Assembly (NCBI GenBank): GCA_016197405.1 | Contig: JACPVR010000001.1 | Location: forward strand, 248,001-312,000 | DNA: 64,000 nt | Reading direction: 5' to 3' | Origin: Mycobacterium sp. | GTDB taxonomy: Bacteria; Actinomycetota; Actinomycetes; Mycobacteriales; Mycobacteriaceae | In this document: positions 31,280 to 42,269 of the stretch, piece by piece | Layout: every line of letters begins with the position of its first letter | How positions within the stretch are numbered: position 1 is the first letter of the stretch | The notes under the pieces: model-generated | What the model was told of the DNA's origin: nothing | The model's database searches: none | The model's input: only the letters and a program-made list of their open reading frames with translations | Position numbers and translations under genes: made by a program

Positions 31280-32776
31280 ATGTCCACCAACGGATTTGCC
31301 ACCCAGCTCGGCCGGCTGCGCCTCTTCGCCGGTTCCGACGCGGGCCGCCCGGCGCTGCTCGGCTGCCTGGGTGCGCTGCTGATCACGGCAGGCGGACTGG
31401 GCGCAGGCAGCACCCGGCTGCACGACCCGGTACTGGAATCGGCACACCTGTCCTGGCTGCGATTCGGCCACGGCCTGGTGCTGTCCTCGGTGCTGCTGTG
31501 GGGCGGTGTCGCGGTGATGCTGGCAGCCTGGCTGTGGCTGGGCAAGCGGGTGATCGCCGGCGGCACCGACGAATACACCATGATCGCCACCACCGGCTTC
31601 TGGCTGGCTCCGCTGCTGCTGTCGGTGCCGGTCTTCAGCCGCGACACCTACTCCTACCTGGCCCAGGGTGCGCTGCTGCGCGACGGTTTCGACCCGTATG
31701 TGGTGGGACCGATCGAGAACCCGAACATCCTGCTGGACAACGTCAGCCCCATCTGGACGACCACCACCGCGCCCTACGGTCCGGCGTTCATCCTGGTCGC
31801 CAAGTTCGTGACGATGATCGTCGGCGACAACGTCATCGCGGGCACCATGGTGCTGCGGCTGTGCATGCTGCCCGGCCTGGCCCTGCTGATCTGGGCTGCC
31901 CCCCGGGTCGCGCGCCATGTCGGCGGCAACGGCAGTGTGGCGCTGTGGATCTGCGTGCTCAACCCCCTGGTGATCATCCACCTGATGGGTGGGGTGCACA
32001 ACGAGATGCTGATGGTCGGGCTGATGATGGCCGGTATCGCGCTGACCATGGAGCGCCACGCCGTCGGCGGTATCGCGCTGGCGACCGCGGGCGTGGCCGT
32101 CAAGGCGACGGCGGGCCTGGCGCTGCCGTTCCTGGTGTGGGTGTGGATGCGCAACATCCGCGCGAAAAGCCCCGGTCGCAAGGCGCTGCCGAGCTTCCTG
32201 GCCGCCGGCGCGGGTTCGGTGGGGATCTTCGTCGCGGTGTTCGCCGTGCTGTCCTGGCTCGCCGATGTGGGGCTGGGTTGGCTGACGGCACTTGCCGGTT
32301 CGGTCAAGATCATCAACTGGCTCACCGTGCCCACCGCGATCGCCAACCTGACCAACGCCGTCGGCGGGCTGTTCTTCAGCGTCAACTTCTACGCCGTGCT
32401 GGAGATGACCCGGATCGCCGGCGTCATCGTCATCGCGGTGGCCCTGCCGCTGCTGTGGTGGCGGTTCCGGCACACCGACCGCGAAGCGCTCACCGGTATC
32501 GCCTGGGCCATGGCGGTCGTGGTGCTGTTCGTCCCGGCGGCCCTGCCCTGGTACTACACCTGGCCGCTGGCGGTGATGTCCTCGATAGCGCAGTCGCGCG
32601 CCTGGATCGCGGCGGTGGCGGGCTTTTCGACCTGGATCATGGTGATCTTCAAGCCCGACGGTTCACACGGGATGTACTCGGTGATCCATGTGCTGCTGGC
32701 CTCGGCGTGCGCGTTCGGCGCCTGGTACTACCTCAACCGGGCGCCTGAGCGCGCCGATGCCGAAGTCGCCGCCTAG
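31280..32776 (+). CDS. mptA: Alpha-(1->6)-mannopyranosyltransferase MptA
   Basis: Polyprenol-phosphate-mannose-dependent GT-C enzyme that extends the alpha-1,6 mannan backbone of lipomannan and LAM on the periplasmic side. It is a 498-residue protein with about 13 hydrophobic helices. A first extracytoplasmic loop holds SRDTYSYLAQGALLRDGFDPY (the acidic GT-C loop) and TTTAPYGPAF. Later segments include GGVHNEMLMVGLMMAG and ALPWYYTWPLAV. The ATG at 31280 lies 16 bp after idsA2. It ends in a 4-bp convergent overlap with the Rv2175c-like gene. Confidence 0.93.
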   Translation: MSTNGFATQLGRLRLFAGSDAGRPALLGCLGALLITAGGLGAGSTRLHDPVLESAHLSWLRFGHGLVLSSVLLWGGVAVMLAAWLWLGKRVIAGGTDEYTMIATTGFWLAPLLLSVPVFSRDTYSYLAQGALLRDGFDPYVVGPIENPNILLDNVSPIWTTTTAPYGPAFILVAKFVTMIVGDNVIAGTMVLRLCMLPGLALLIWAAPRVARHVGGNGSVALWICVLNPLVIIHLMGGVHNEMLMVGLMMAGIALTMERHAVGGIALATAGVAVKATAGLALPFLVWVWMRNIRAKSPGRKALPSFLAAGAGSVGIFVAVFAVLSWLADVGLGWLTALAGSVKIINWLTVPTAIANLTNAVGGLFFSVNFYAVLEMTRIAGVIVIAVALPLLWWRFRHTDREALTGIAWAMAVVVLFVPAALPWYYTWPLAVMSSIAQSRAWIAAVAGFSTWIMVIFKPDGSHGMYSVIHVLLASACAFGAWYYLNRAPERADAEVAA

Positions 32777-33177
32777 TAAGCCATCGCCTGCGCGCGCCGC
32801 AGCACCTCACGGGCCTGGTGGCTGTGCAGGGCGTCGACCGGGCGGGCGTTGGATGCCGTCTCCCGCGATCCGTCGAAGGTCAGCGTCAACGACGGGTCGG
32901 CGGTGAACAACCAGCGCAGGATCTCGGTGTCGCGGTAGCCGCCGTCGCGCAGCACCGCCAGTAGACCCGGAAGCGGTTTCACGACCGCGCCCGACGAACT
33001 GAAAAGCGCCTTCGGCACCACCGGCACGCCGCCGCGGCGCACCGCGACCAGATGCCCGTCACGCAGATACTGATGCACCTTGGTCACCGAGATGCCGAGC
33101 ATCTGTGCGACATCGGAAAGGGTGTAGACCGGTTCGTCGGCGTCGAGCACGTCGTCTCCGGCCGGAATGCTGCTCAC
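32773..33177 (-). CDS. Helix-turn-helix DNA-binding protein (Rv2175c-like), probable PknL substrate
   Basis: A 134-residue protein with an N-terminal winged helix-turn-helix (YTLSDVAQMLGISVTKVHQYLRDGHL, about 18-43; shown in part) and a C-terminal Rv2175c_C domain (LFTADPSLTLTFDGSRETAS). In M. tuberculosis Rv2175c binds DNA and is phosphorylated near its N-terminus by PknL, the divergent neighbour. The same arrangement is kept here, with a 75-bp divergent gap to pknL. Its stop overlaps the mptA stop by 4 bp. Confidence 0.92.
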   Translation of the reverse strand: MSSIPAGDDVLDADEPVYTLSDVAQMLGISVTKVHQYLRDGHLVAVRRGGVPVVPKALFSSSGAVVKPLPGLLAVLRDGGYRDTEILRWLFTADPSLTLTFDGSRETASNARPVDALHSHQAREVLRRAQAMAY

Positions 33178-33252
33178 CGGGTCAGTCTAAGACCAGCGAC
33201 GCGGCACCGAGGACCAGATGGCGCAGCCACCGCTGCCACATACGATGGCCCG

Positions 33253-34458
33253 GTGACCCAATCCGCTGCCCACGACCCGCTGGAAGACACGGTGCTCGAC
33301 GGCCGGTATCTGGTGCAGACCCGGATCGCCACCGGCGGCATGTCGACGGTCTATCGCGGCGTGGACACCCGGCTGGACCGGCCGGTGGCGGTCAAGGTCA
33401 TGGACTCGCGCTATTCGGGCGACCAGCAGTTCCTGACCCGGTTCCAGTTGGAGGCCCGCGCCGCCGCACGATTGTCCGATCCGGGCCTGGTGGCCGTCTA
33501 CGACCAGGGTCTCGACGGCCGCCATCCGTTCCTGGTGATGGAACTCGTCGAGGGCGGCACGCTGCGCGAGCTGCTGCGCGAGCGCGGACCGATGCCGCCG
33601 CACGCCGTCGTGGCGGTGTTGCGGCCGGTGCTGCGTGGTCTGGCCGTCGCGCACCGGGCCGGTCTGGTGCATCGTGATCTCAAACCGGAGAACGTGCTGA
33701 TATCCGACGACGGCAACGTCAAGCTCGCCGATTTCGGTCTGGTGCGCGCCGTCGCGCAGGCCGGTATCACCTCCACCAGCGTGATCCTGGGCACGGCGGC
33801 TTATCTGTCACCCGAGCAGGTCAGTACCGGCGATGCCTCACCGCGCAGCGATGTCTATTCGATAGGCATCCTGACCTACGAGTTGCTCACCGGTGCAACG
33901 CCTTTCACCGGTGATACGCCACTGGCGGTGGCCTACCGCCGGATGGACCAGGATGTGACGCCACCCAGCATGCTGATCGACGGTGTGCCGCCGCAGTTCG
34001 ACGATTTCATCGCCAGGGCCACCGCGCGCGATGCCCAGGCGCGCTTCGCCGATGCCGCCGATATGGCCGCGACGCTCGACGCCATCGCCGAGGAATTGGC
34101 GCTGCCGCCGTTCCGGGTGCCCGCCCCGCGTAATTCGGCGCAGCACGTGTCGGCGGCGGTGCACGCCAGCCGGGTACACGATGCCCGCCCCACCACGGCC
34201 GGTACGCCGGTGCGCAAACCGACCCTGGCGATGACCCGCGGCCCGCAGGATTGGCAGCCGGCGGATCAGCCCGTCGAGGACGAGACCGATTACGGGGTAA
34301 GCCATTTCGCGGGTATCGAGATGGCCGAGTTCGCCTGGGCCCGGCATCGGGCGCGCCGGATGACCCTGGTGTGGGTCATCACGGTGCTGATCCTGACCGG
34401 CCTGCTGGCGGCCGCGGCCTGGACCGTCGGGACCAATCTCGACGGACTGATCCACTAG
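33253..34458 (+). CDS. pknL: Serine/threonine protein kinase PknL
   Basis: Membrane eukaryotic-like kinase of 401 residues. It has the Gly-rich loop IATGGMSTVYRG, catalytic Lys48 (VAVKVM), HRDLKPEN with Asp142, DFGLVRA, and an activation segment with two Thr in AGITSTSVILGTAAYLSPEQ. A linker of about 100 residues leads to a single TM helix near the C-terminus (about 370-392) with only a few residues outside, so unlike PknB it has no sensor domain. GTG at 33253 gives the normal length. It is divergent from its presumed substrate gene. Confidence 0.96.
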   Translation: MTQSAAHDPLEDTVLDGRYLVQTRIATGGMSTVYRGVDTRLDRPVAVKVMDSRYSGDQQFLTRFQLEARAAARLSDPGLVAVYDQGLDGRHPFLVMELVEGGTLRELLRERGPMPPHAVVAVLRPVLRGLAVAHRAGLVHRDLKPENVLISDDGNVKLADFGLVRAVAQAGITSTSVILGTAAYLSPEQVSTGDASPRSDVYSIGILTYELLTGATPFTGDTPLAVAYRRMDQDVTPPSMLIDGVPPQFDDFIARATARDAQARFADAADMAATLDAIAEELALPPFRVPAPRNSAQHVSAAVHASRVHDARPTTAGTPVRKPTLAMTRGPQDWQPADQPVEDETDYGVSHFAGIEMAEFAWARHRARRMTLVWVITVLILTGLLAAAAWTVGTNLDGLIH

Positions 34459-34473
34459 CGGCATCCGCACTCA

Positions 34474-34537
34474 CCGCGAGCGAGCGTGTCTGTACGGCCG
34501 GGCGCGGCGTGTCGTGTACAGACACGCTCGCTCGCGG
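34474..34537. terminator. 22-bp perfect inverted repeat between pknL and aroG, bidirectional terminator
   Basis: The left arm 34474-34495 (beginning CCGCGAGCGAGCGTG, ending TGTAC) and right arm 34516-34537 are perfectly complementary over 22 bp. They enclose a 20-base GC-rich loop, and GGTTTT follows on the plus side. It lies between two convergent genes (pknL and aroG), 15 and 7 bp from their stops. The arm length and the GCGAGC repeat inside it are unusual for an ordinary terminator and suggest a dispersed intergenic repeat. Confidence 0.85.
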
Positions 34538-34544
34538 AGGGGTT

Positions 34545-36516
<1,972 letters not shown>

Positions 36517-36525
36517 TGCTGCACC

Positions 36526-37449
36526 CTATCCAGCGGTCTGAGCAGCGTGTTCACCGTCGGCTGCCGGTGTGGCCGACGGTGGCGGGGGCGCCGCGTGGAT
36601 CTCGCGGTCCAGTTCGGCGTCGACGGCCTTGTCATCGGGGAACGCCGGCATCCCGGCGACCGCGCCCTGAACCCAGAGCACGGCCTGCACGACGGGCCTG
36701 CGCAGCCAGCGTTCACGTTCCAGCGCGCGGTGCATCTTGCGCGGACGGTTGGTGTAGCGCCAGCGCGCCCACGGAGCGTGCGGCCGGGACAACCTGATCG
36801 CGCCGACCACCAGCAGCGGTGTGATGAACATGCCGATCAGGCCGGTCCACACCTTGCCCTTGAGCAGCACGATGACGGCCAGGCCCAGGGTGACCAGCGC
36901 GGCGCCGACCACCAGGGCCCGCGCCGCCACCGATGCGTCGGCACGCCAGATGTTGATATCGAAGAACGACAGCGGGTTGAATCCCAGGATCAGCAGACCC
37001 GCCACCGCGACCGCGGCGAACACCGCATCGACCGAGGTTCGGCCGTCCTCGGACCAGTAGACGTCCTGCAGGTGCACGATCAGCGCGAACTCGTCGAGCA
37101 TGAGCGCGGCACCGATGCCGAAGAATATGGCGGCCGCTGTGAAGTCGCCCACAGTGCCGTCGACTGCCAGGGTCACCATGGTTACCCCGGAGATCAGCAC
37201 CAGGATCACCCCGATGACCATGTGGTGGATATGGACGGTGCCGTGTCCGATATTGCGCGGCTGCCACCACTTTTTGGGCTTGTCACTGTCGGCGTGTGCC
37301 CTGATGTACCGCACGATCGTGCGGGTGATGAAGAAGGTCACCAAGAAGGCGATGAGACACCACATCAGCGGCATCCGGCCCGGCGGTATGGCCAGGTGGA
37401 AGTTCAGGTCGAGATCCGTGTCGAGCACGGGCAGAAAATGTACGCGCAT
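36526..37449 (-). CDS. Integral membrane protein (Rv2180c-like)
   Basis: A 307-residue membrane protein of unknown function with about seven hydrophobic helices. The segment between helices 1 and 2 is basic and His-rich (KPKKWWQPRNIGHGTVHIHHM), and GIGAALMLDEFALIVHLQDVYW is the best conserved-looking region. A cytoplasmic Pro/Ala tail of about 60 residues ends the protein. Start ATG 37449 is preferred, since the 13 residues of the longer frame are Cys-rich and poor; no clear ribosome binding site is seen. It is divergent from the mannosyltransferase at 37522. Confidence 0.82.
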   Translation of the reverse strand: MRVHFLPVLDTDLDLNFHLAIPPGRMPLMWCLIAFLVTFFITRTIVRYIRAHADSDKPKKWWQPRNIGHGTVHIHHMVIGVILVLISGVTMVTLAVDGTVGDFTAAAIFFGIGAALMLDEFALIVHLQDVYWSEDGRTSVDAVFAAVAVAGLLILGFNPLSFFDINIWRADASVAARALVVGAALVTLGLAVIVLLKGKVWTGLIGMFITPLLVVGAIRLSRPHAPWARWRYTNRPRKMHRALERERWLRRPVVQAVLWVQGAVAGMPAFPDDKAVDAELDREIHAAPPPPSATPAADGEHAAQTAG

Positions 37450-37521
37450 CGCGGCGCAGAAGTGCGCAGGAGCACACGGTTCGCACAACCAGGGTCAACA
37501 CCCAGATAGGCTGTTGCGGTC

Positions 37522-38811
37522 ATGAGTACTCGGCGTTGGCCCGACCGTGGCCTGCAACGCGCGGCGTGGCGGGCCTTCCAGCTGTTGACGGCCATCGCCT
37601 TCGGCTACACGGTCTGGCGGTTGCTGGGCCACACCCCGTACCGCATCGACATCGACGTATACCGGATGGGCGGGCGGGCCTGGCTCGACGGGCGCGCGCT
37701 CTACAGCGACGACACCTCGTTCCACACCCAGGGCGGTATCGACCTGCCGTTCACCTATCCCCCGCTGGCCGCCATCGCGTTCTTCCCGTTCGCCCTGCTG
37801 CCGTTGCCGGTGGCCAGCGCGGCCATAACCGTCACGACACTGCTGCTGCTGGTGGTCTCGACGGTGATCGTGCTGACGCGTCTCGACGTGGCCGCCGACC
37901 GGCCCGAGGCCCGGTGGATCCGGTGCTGGCTGGCCGTGGCGATCGTGGCACCCGCGGTGCTCTACCTGGAGCCGTTGCGGTCCAATTTCGACTTCGGCCA
38001 GATCAACGTCGTGCTGATGACGCTGGTGATCGCCGATTGTGTGCCGCGCCGGACGCCATGGCCGCGCGGTGTGCTGCTGGGGCTGGCGATCGCCCTCAAG
38101 CTCACCCCCGCGGTCTTCCTGGTGTACTTCGTGCTGCGCCGCGACGGCCGGGCACTGCTCACCGTGGCGGTCTCCGTCGTCGTGGCCACCCTGGCCGGTT
38201 TCGCACTGGCGTGGCGCGATTCCGTCGAGTACTGGACCAAGACCGTGCACGACACCGACCGCATCGGCACCGCCACGCTCAACACCAACCAGAACATCTC
38301 CGGTGCACTGGCCCGGCTGGGCCTGACCGGTGGCGTGCACTTCCTGGTGTGGACGGCGGCCTGTTTCGCGGTGCTGGGCCTGACGGTCTGGGCGGCCCGC
38401 CGGGTGCTGCGGACCGCCGACAACGGCCCCGAGACGGTGCTGGCGCTGATCTGTGTGGCGCTGTTCGGCCTGGTCGTCTCGCCGGTGTCGTGGTCGCATC
38501 ACTGGGTGTGGACGCTGCCCGCCATCATCGTGACGACGGTGCTGGCGTATCGCCGCCGCAACGCGGCGCTGGCCGCGGTGGCCGCGGTGGGTGTCGCGCT
38601 GCTGGTGTGGACGCCGATAGTGCTGATGCCCGAGCACCACGAGACCGAGGCCGCCTGGTGGCGTCAGCTCATCGGCGGTTCATATGTCTTCTGGGCGCTC
38701 GCGGTCATCGTCGTCGCGGGCGCGACCGCCGGGCAGCGGATCAGCCCGCAGCGGTCTCCGGAAACCGGGCAGGCGGCTGACCACCAGCAGCAGGCGCTCC
38801 ATCGGCTGTGA
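37522..38811 (+). CDS. Polyprenol-phosphate-mannose-dependent alpha-(1->2) mannosyltransferase (MptC/Rv2181-like)
   Basis: DUF2029/GT87 membrane mannosyltransferase of 429 residues with about ten TM helices. The GT-C type acidic first loop is [22 protein letters not shown], followed by [20 protein letters not shown]. Other family segments are [25 protein letters not shown] and [17 protein letters not shown] PVSWSHHW. In M. tuberculosis Rv2181 adds alpha-1,2 mannose branches to lipomannan/LAM. The last 71 bp overlap the end of the convergent acyltransferase gene. Confidence 0.9.
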   Translation: MSTRRWPDRGLQRAAWRAFQLLTAIAFGYTVWRLLGHTPYRIDIDVYRMGGRAWLDGRALYSDDTSFHTQGGIDLPFTYPPLAAIAFFPFALLPLPVASAAITVTTLLLLVVSTVIVLTRLDVAADRPEARWIRCWLAVAIVAPAVLYLEPLRSNFDFGQINVVLMTLVIADCVPRRTPWPRGVLLGLAIALKLTPAVFLVYFVLRRDGRALLTVAVSVVVATLAGFALAWRDSVEYWTKTVHDTDRIGTATLNTNQNISGALARLGLTGGVHFLVWTAACFAVLGLTVWAARRVLRTADNGPETVLALICVALFGLVVSPVSWSHHWVWTLPAIIVTTVLAYRRRNAALAAVAAVGVALLVWTPIVLMPEHHETEAAWWRQLIGGSYVFWALAVIVVAGATAGQRISPQRSPETGQAADHQQQALHRL

Positions 38812-39475
38812 CCTCTTTGAGGCTGGCCGCGTAGATGTCGACGTACTCCTGGCCGGACAGGCGCATCAGCTCGTAGATGACCTCGTCGATCACGGCACGC
38901 TCGATGAACCGGTTGCCGGCCAGCCCCTCGAACCGGCTGAAGTCCATCGGTTTGCCGAAGCGCACGGTGACCTGGCCGAAACGCCAGCCCGATCCCGGCG
39001 GGTTGACGACGTTGGTCCCGATCATCGCCACCGGGATGACCGGGACGCCGGTCTCCAGCGCGAGCCGCGCCAGGCCGGTCTTGCCCTTGTAGAGCCGGCC
39101 GTCCGGTGACCGGGTGCCCTCCGGGTACATCCCGAGCAGCTTGCCCTGGGACAGGATCCGGCCGGCGGTGTCCAGTGCGGCCTGCGCGGAGTCGGCGTCG
39201 GTGCGGTCGATCGGCACCTGTCCGGCCGCGGTATAGAACCAGCTGATCAGCCGGCCCTTGAGTCCGGTCCCGGTGAAGTACTCCGCCTTGGCCAGGAAGG
39301 TGATGCGGCGCCGGACCACCAGCGGAAGGTAGAAGCTGTCGGCGACCGCCAGGTGGTTACTGGCCAGAATCGCCGGGCCGTTGGCCGGAACATGTTCGAG
39401 CCCTTCGACTTTCGGCCGTCCGAGCAGGGTCAACAGCGGGCCCATGAAGATGTACTTGAAAAGCCAATACCACAT
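38741..39475 (-). CDS. 1-acylglycerol-3-phosphate acyltransferase (PlsC family, Rv2182c-like)
   Basis: Acyltransferase of phospholipid synthesis, 244 residues. The catalytic HX4D box is in [16 protein letters not shown] (His41, Asp46), and the glycerol-phosphate-binding block is [22 protein letters not shown] hydrophobic N-terminus ([17 protein letters not shown]) can sit on the membrane. The C-terminal 23 residues are encoded in DNA that also encodes the end of the mannosyltransferase on the other strand. Confidence 0.93.
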   Translation of the reverse strand: MWYWLFKYIFMGPLLTLLGRPKVEGLEHVPANGPAILASNHLAVADSFYLPLVVRRRITFLAKAEYFTGTGLKGRLISWFYTAAGQVPIDRTDADSAQAALDTAGRILSQGKLLGMYPEGTRSPDGRLYKGKTGLARLALETGVPVIPVAMIGTNVVNPPGSGWRFGQVTVRFGKPMDFSRFEGLAGNRFIERAVIDEVIYELMRLSGQEYVDIYAASLKEVTADGAPAAGGQPPARFPETAAG

Positions 39476-39575
39476 GTGCCCTCCGCTCGGGGCCCCACTG
39501 CTGCGTGCCCTGCGCCAGACTTTACCGACCCGACTTGCCCGCCACCACAGACCACACCCCTAGGGCGAAAGAATC

Positions 39576-39965
39576 TCAGTCCTCCACCGTCACCGGGATG
39601 TGCTGATAGCGACCCGACCGCCCGGAATCCGGCTCGGCCGGCGCCCCGGCCGGGTCGGTCGGTGGTGTCGGCGGCTGGCCGTCCTCGACCAGCGCGCGCA
39701 CCACCGCGAGCAGCGCGACGCTGTGCTCGGCGATCACCGTCAGCAGCGGATGCTGCTCCCCGGTGACCAACGCGGCAAGGGCGCACACCGGACACCACAC
39801 CTGTTGGCATTTGCCCGGCTCGTCGCCGGAGCGGGCGGCGGCCAGCGCGGCCGCGGTCCGCAGCGCGGGGTCGATGCGGTCCAGGATCGTCTGCGCCAGC
39901 GCCCGTAGTTCGGGCCCGAGATCGGAATGGCCGAACGGCGGCTGCGACGCGCTCACTTCGGCCAC
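39576..39965 (-). CDS. Small conserved protein with Cys motif (Rv2183c-like)
   Basis: A 129-residue actinobacterial protein of unknown function. The central segment KCQQVWCPVCALAALV contains three cysteines, two as CPVC, possibly metal-binding. A helical N-terminal half and a Pro-rich C-terminal tail flank it. The ATG lies inside the last codons of the ArsA-like gene (13-bp overlap), so the two are coupled, together with the SRPBCC genes upstream. Confidence 0.8.
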   Translation of the reverse strand: MAEVSASQPPFGHSDLGPELRALAQTILDRIDPALRTAAALAAARSGDEPGKCQQVWCPVCALAALVTGEQHPLLTVIAEHSVALLAVVRALVEDGQPPTPPTDPAGAPAEPDSGRSGRYQHIPVTVED

Positions 39966-41215
39966 ACCTCCGGATCCGGTTGAAAACGTATCGTCAGCTC
40001 ACTGCCTTTGAGCTGGGCATCCAGCACGACGCAGCGCCGCAGCACCGACGCCAACCGGACCCGACGCCGCATCCCGCCGACGCCGATTATCAGATCGTCG
40101 TCGACACGCCCCAGCGTCAGCGAGCCGGTATCGACTTGCGCCAACTGTAACCGCATGCGATACACCGAACCCAGGCCCGACCCCGACTCCAGGTCGACGA
40201 CGGGTTTCAGCGGCCCCGGCGGGGCGCTGCCGCCGCGGCGACGGGCGCTGTCGAGCAGGTCGCCGAGCGCTTTCGGTCCGATCGGCTCACCGGCCAGATG
40301 CGGCACCAGCACCAGCTCGACGTCACCGATGCTGCTCGCGAGCTCGGCCAGCACCGAACGCTGCTCGGCGATCCGCTCGGCGTACCAGTCGAAGGCCGGA
40401 TGATCGGGCAGGTTGCGATATTCGTATGAATCATCCTGCAGCAGTATTTGATTCACGATCAGCTCGTGGACCCGAACGCCCATCAGCGCCAGTGAACCCA
40501 GCGTGCGCCCGGCCTCGGCGGCGACCACCCGTTCGGCGGTGAGCACCAGGTGCGCGCTGACCGCGGCGCCATCGGCCAGCATTGCCGACAGCTCGTCCAT
40601 ACCGGCGCCGATGCGTTCGAGCAGCGCCACCACCGCGGCCGACGGGCCGTCATCGGCGAGGGCCGCCAGCCTGCGGTGCCGCGGCCAGGCCCGCTCCAGG
40701 TACAGGCCGAACGTCGAGGGCAGGGTCAGCATCCGCAGCGCGTCGGCGGTGGAGGCGCAATCGACCACCACGTGGTCCCAGTTTCCCGAGGCCGCCAGCG
40801 CACCGACCTCGTGCAGCCCGAGGACTTCCTGGATACCGGGCAGCGCCGAAAGCTCTTCCGGTGCAACATTTCCGATATCGGAATCGGGGAACCGGTCGGC
40901 CATCCGAGGGGCGATGTCACGCCAGCGCGCCTCCAGCAGGGCGAGGGTGTCCAGCGCCAGGGCGTCGAGGAACCCGGTCTCCAGGTCGGCCAGCACCCGC
41001 ACCGCATCGCGGCTGCCGGTCGGCGGCACGTCGACACCGAGGACATCACCGAGGGAATGCGCCTGATCGGTGGAGACCACCAGCACACGCCGACCGGCCC
41101 GGGCGTCGCGAACCGCGGTGGCCGCCGCCAGGGTCGACTTGCCGACACCGCCCTTACCGACGAACAGGCTTATCCGAGCCGGCCCGGCGGTGTCAGCCGC
41201 GCTGGACTCCTTCAG
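39953..41215 (-). CDS. ArsA/GET3-like anion-transporting ATPase (Rv2184c-like), probable CTG start
   Basis: P-loop ATPase of the ArsA/GET3 type. The deviant Walker A RISLFVGKGGVGKSTLAAATA is encoded at about 41,115-41,180, followed by VLVVSTDQAHSLGDVLGV (switch I-like) and VVVDCASTADALRML (Walker B-like). No ATG, GTG or TTG occurs in frame between the upstream stop codon at 41,323 and 41,086, and a start at 41,086 would delete the whole Walker A motif. The best start is CTG at 41,215. It overlaps the TGA of the upstream SRPBCC gene as CTGA, like the ATGA/GTGA junctions elsewhere, and gives 420 residues. A sequencing error or another non-canonical codon is possible. The transported partner is unknown. 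Confidence 0.85.
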   Translation of the reverse strand: MKESSAADTAGPARISLFVGKGGVGKSTLAAATAVRDARAGRRVLVVSTDQAHSLGDVLGVDVPPTGSRDAVRVLADLETGFLDALALDTLALLEARWRDIAPRMADRFPDSDIGNVAPEELSALPGIQEVLGLHEVGALAASGNWDHVVVDCASTADALRMLTLPSTFGLYLERAWPRHRRLAALADDGPSAAVVALLERIGAGMDELSAMLADGAAVSAHLVLTAERVVAAEAGRTLGSLALMGVRVHELIVNQILLQDDSYEYRNLPDHPAFDWYAERIAEQRSVLAELASSIGDVELVLVPHLAGEPIGPKALGDLLDSARRRGGSAPPGPLKPVVDLESGSGLGSVYRMRLQLAQVDTGSLTLGRVDDDLIIGVGGMRRRVRLASVLRRCVVLDAQLKGSELTIRFQPDPEVWPK

Positions 41216-41646
41216 CCCTCGACTCGTTTCTTCAGGTCCTTCAACGCGGTGTCGGTCAACCGCCGCTCGGCCTTGCGTTTGAGCAGTCCGATCATCGGGA
41301 TCATCAGGTCGACCGCGAGCTCATAGGTGACCTCGGTACCAGATCCCTTGGGCACCAATCGATATGCCCCGTCAAGCGCTTTGAGCAATGAGCTCGACAC
41401 CAGCCACCAGCGCACCGACGTGCGATCTGCGGGCCACTCGTACTCCAGCACCATGGTGTCGGAGAGCACCGCGGCATCGAGTACCAGCCGGGCGGTGCGC
41501 GGGTACCCCTCGGCGTCGGCCTCCAGGACCTCGGTCTCCTTGTACTCCTTGACCCATTCCGGGTAGGTGCCGATATCGGCGATGACATCCATGACAGTGC
41601 CGGGATCGGCATCGATATAGATGGTCTGCGCCGTCTTGTCCGCCAC
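41212..41646 (-). CDS. SRPBCC (polyketide cyclase/START-like) protein, Rv2185c-like
   Basis: Single-domain SRPBCC lipid-binding fold of 144 residues (VADKTAQTIYIDADPGTVMDV, then YPEWVKEYKE and GSGTEVTYELAVDLMIPMIG). The GTG at 41,646 matches the mycobacterial family start; an ATG at 41,670 would add eight residues. The C-terminus ends KDLKKRVEG. It belongs to a cluster with a second SRPBCC gene upstream and the ArsA-like ATPase downstream. The ligand is unknown. Confidence 0.9.
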   Translation of the reverse strand: MADKTAQTIYIDADPGTVMDVIADIGTYPEWVKEYKETEVLEADAEGYPRTARLVLDAAVLSDTMVLEYEWPADRTSVRWWLVSSSLLKALDGAYRLVPKGSGTEVTYELAVDLMIPMIGLLKRKAERRLTDTALKDLKKRVEG

Positions 41647-41756
41647 GTGAACGCTGCCCGCCTGTCGCATAACTGTTCTTAGGTTCTCGAGGGGCCGGTA
41701 CCGGCCATTCCTCCCGCTGAGAAACGGTACCCTGCCCCCTGCCGGTTGGCCCGAAA

Positions 41757-42146
41757 TCAGGCCTGCGGAGCGGCCCCCACCTGCCGCGATCGCTCGAGTT
41801 CGGTCTTCACCTCGAACGCCATGTTCTTACCCGCCACCCGGCGCGCGTGGTTGAGCTTGGCGAGGTTCATCTTGGCCACCTGCCAGGCCGCGGCGCCGGA
41901 CGGTTCGGCATGCAGGAAGTAGTGCAACACCACACCGTCGAGTACCGGTTCCAGCCAGATCTCCATGGTGCCGGTCAGTGCTCCGGTCACCGTCCACCGG
42001 ATGCCTTTGTCGGCGCGGTCCTCGACGACTTCGAGACGCAGATCGGGCCACCAGCGCCGCCAGCGGGCCGGGTCGGCGATCACCGGGCCGACCACCGCGC
42101 CCGCAGCGGCGACGAAGGTCTCATCGGCCACCTGGATGCTGTGCAT
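41757..42146 (-). CDS. SRPBCC-like protein (Rv2186c-like)
   Basis: A 129-residue protein starting [19 protein letters not shown]. The [23 protein letters not shown] segment (shown in two halves: [12 protein letters not shown] and [10 protein letters not shown]) and YFLHAEPSG suggest a START/SRPBCC-type fold, as in its neighbour, but the match is weaker. The start at 42,146 is preferred over one six codons upstream. Function unknown. It is divergent from fadD15, with 123 bp between them. Confidence 0.8.
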   Translation of the reverse strand: MHSIQVADETFVAAAGAVVGPVIADPARWRRWWPDLRLEVVEDRADKGIRWTVTGALTGTMEIWLEPVLDGVVLHYFLHAEPSGAAAWQVAKMNLAKLNHARRVAGKNMAFEVKTELERSRQVGAAPQA

Positions 42147-42269
42147 CGACCTAGCTTCACACACGCCTGTTCCCGGGCGTCATCGTGGGCAAAGGTGAAG
42201 GCCGTCACACGGGGGCGGGCCGGCGGACTAGTCTGGTGGCGATACCGCTGGTCACAGGAAGGTCGGCAA

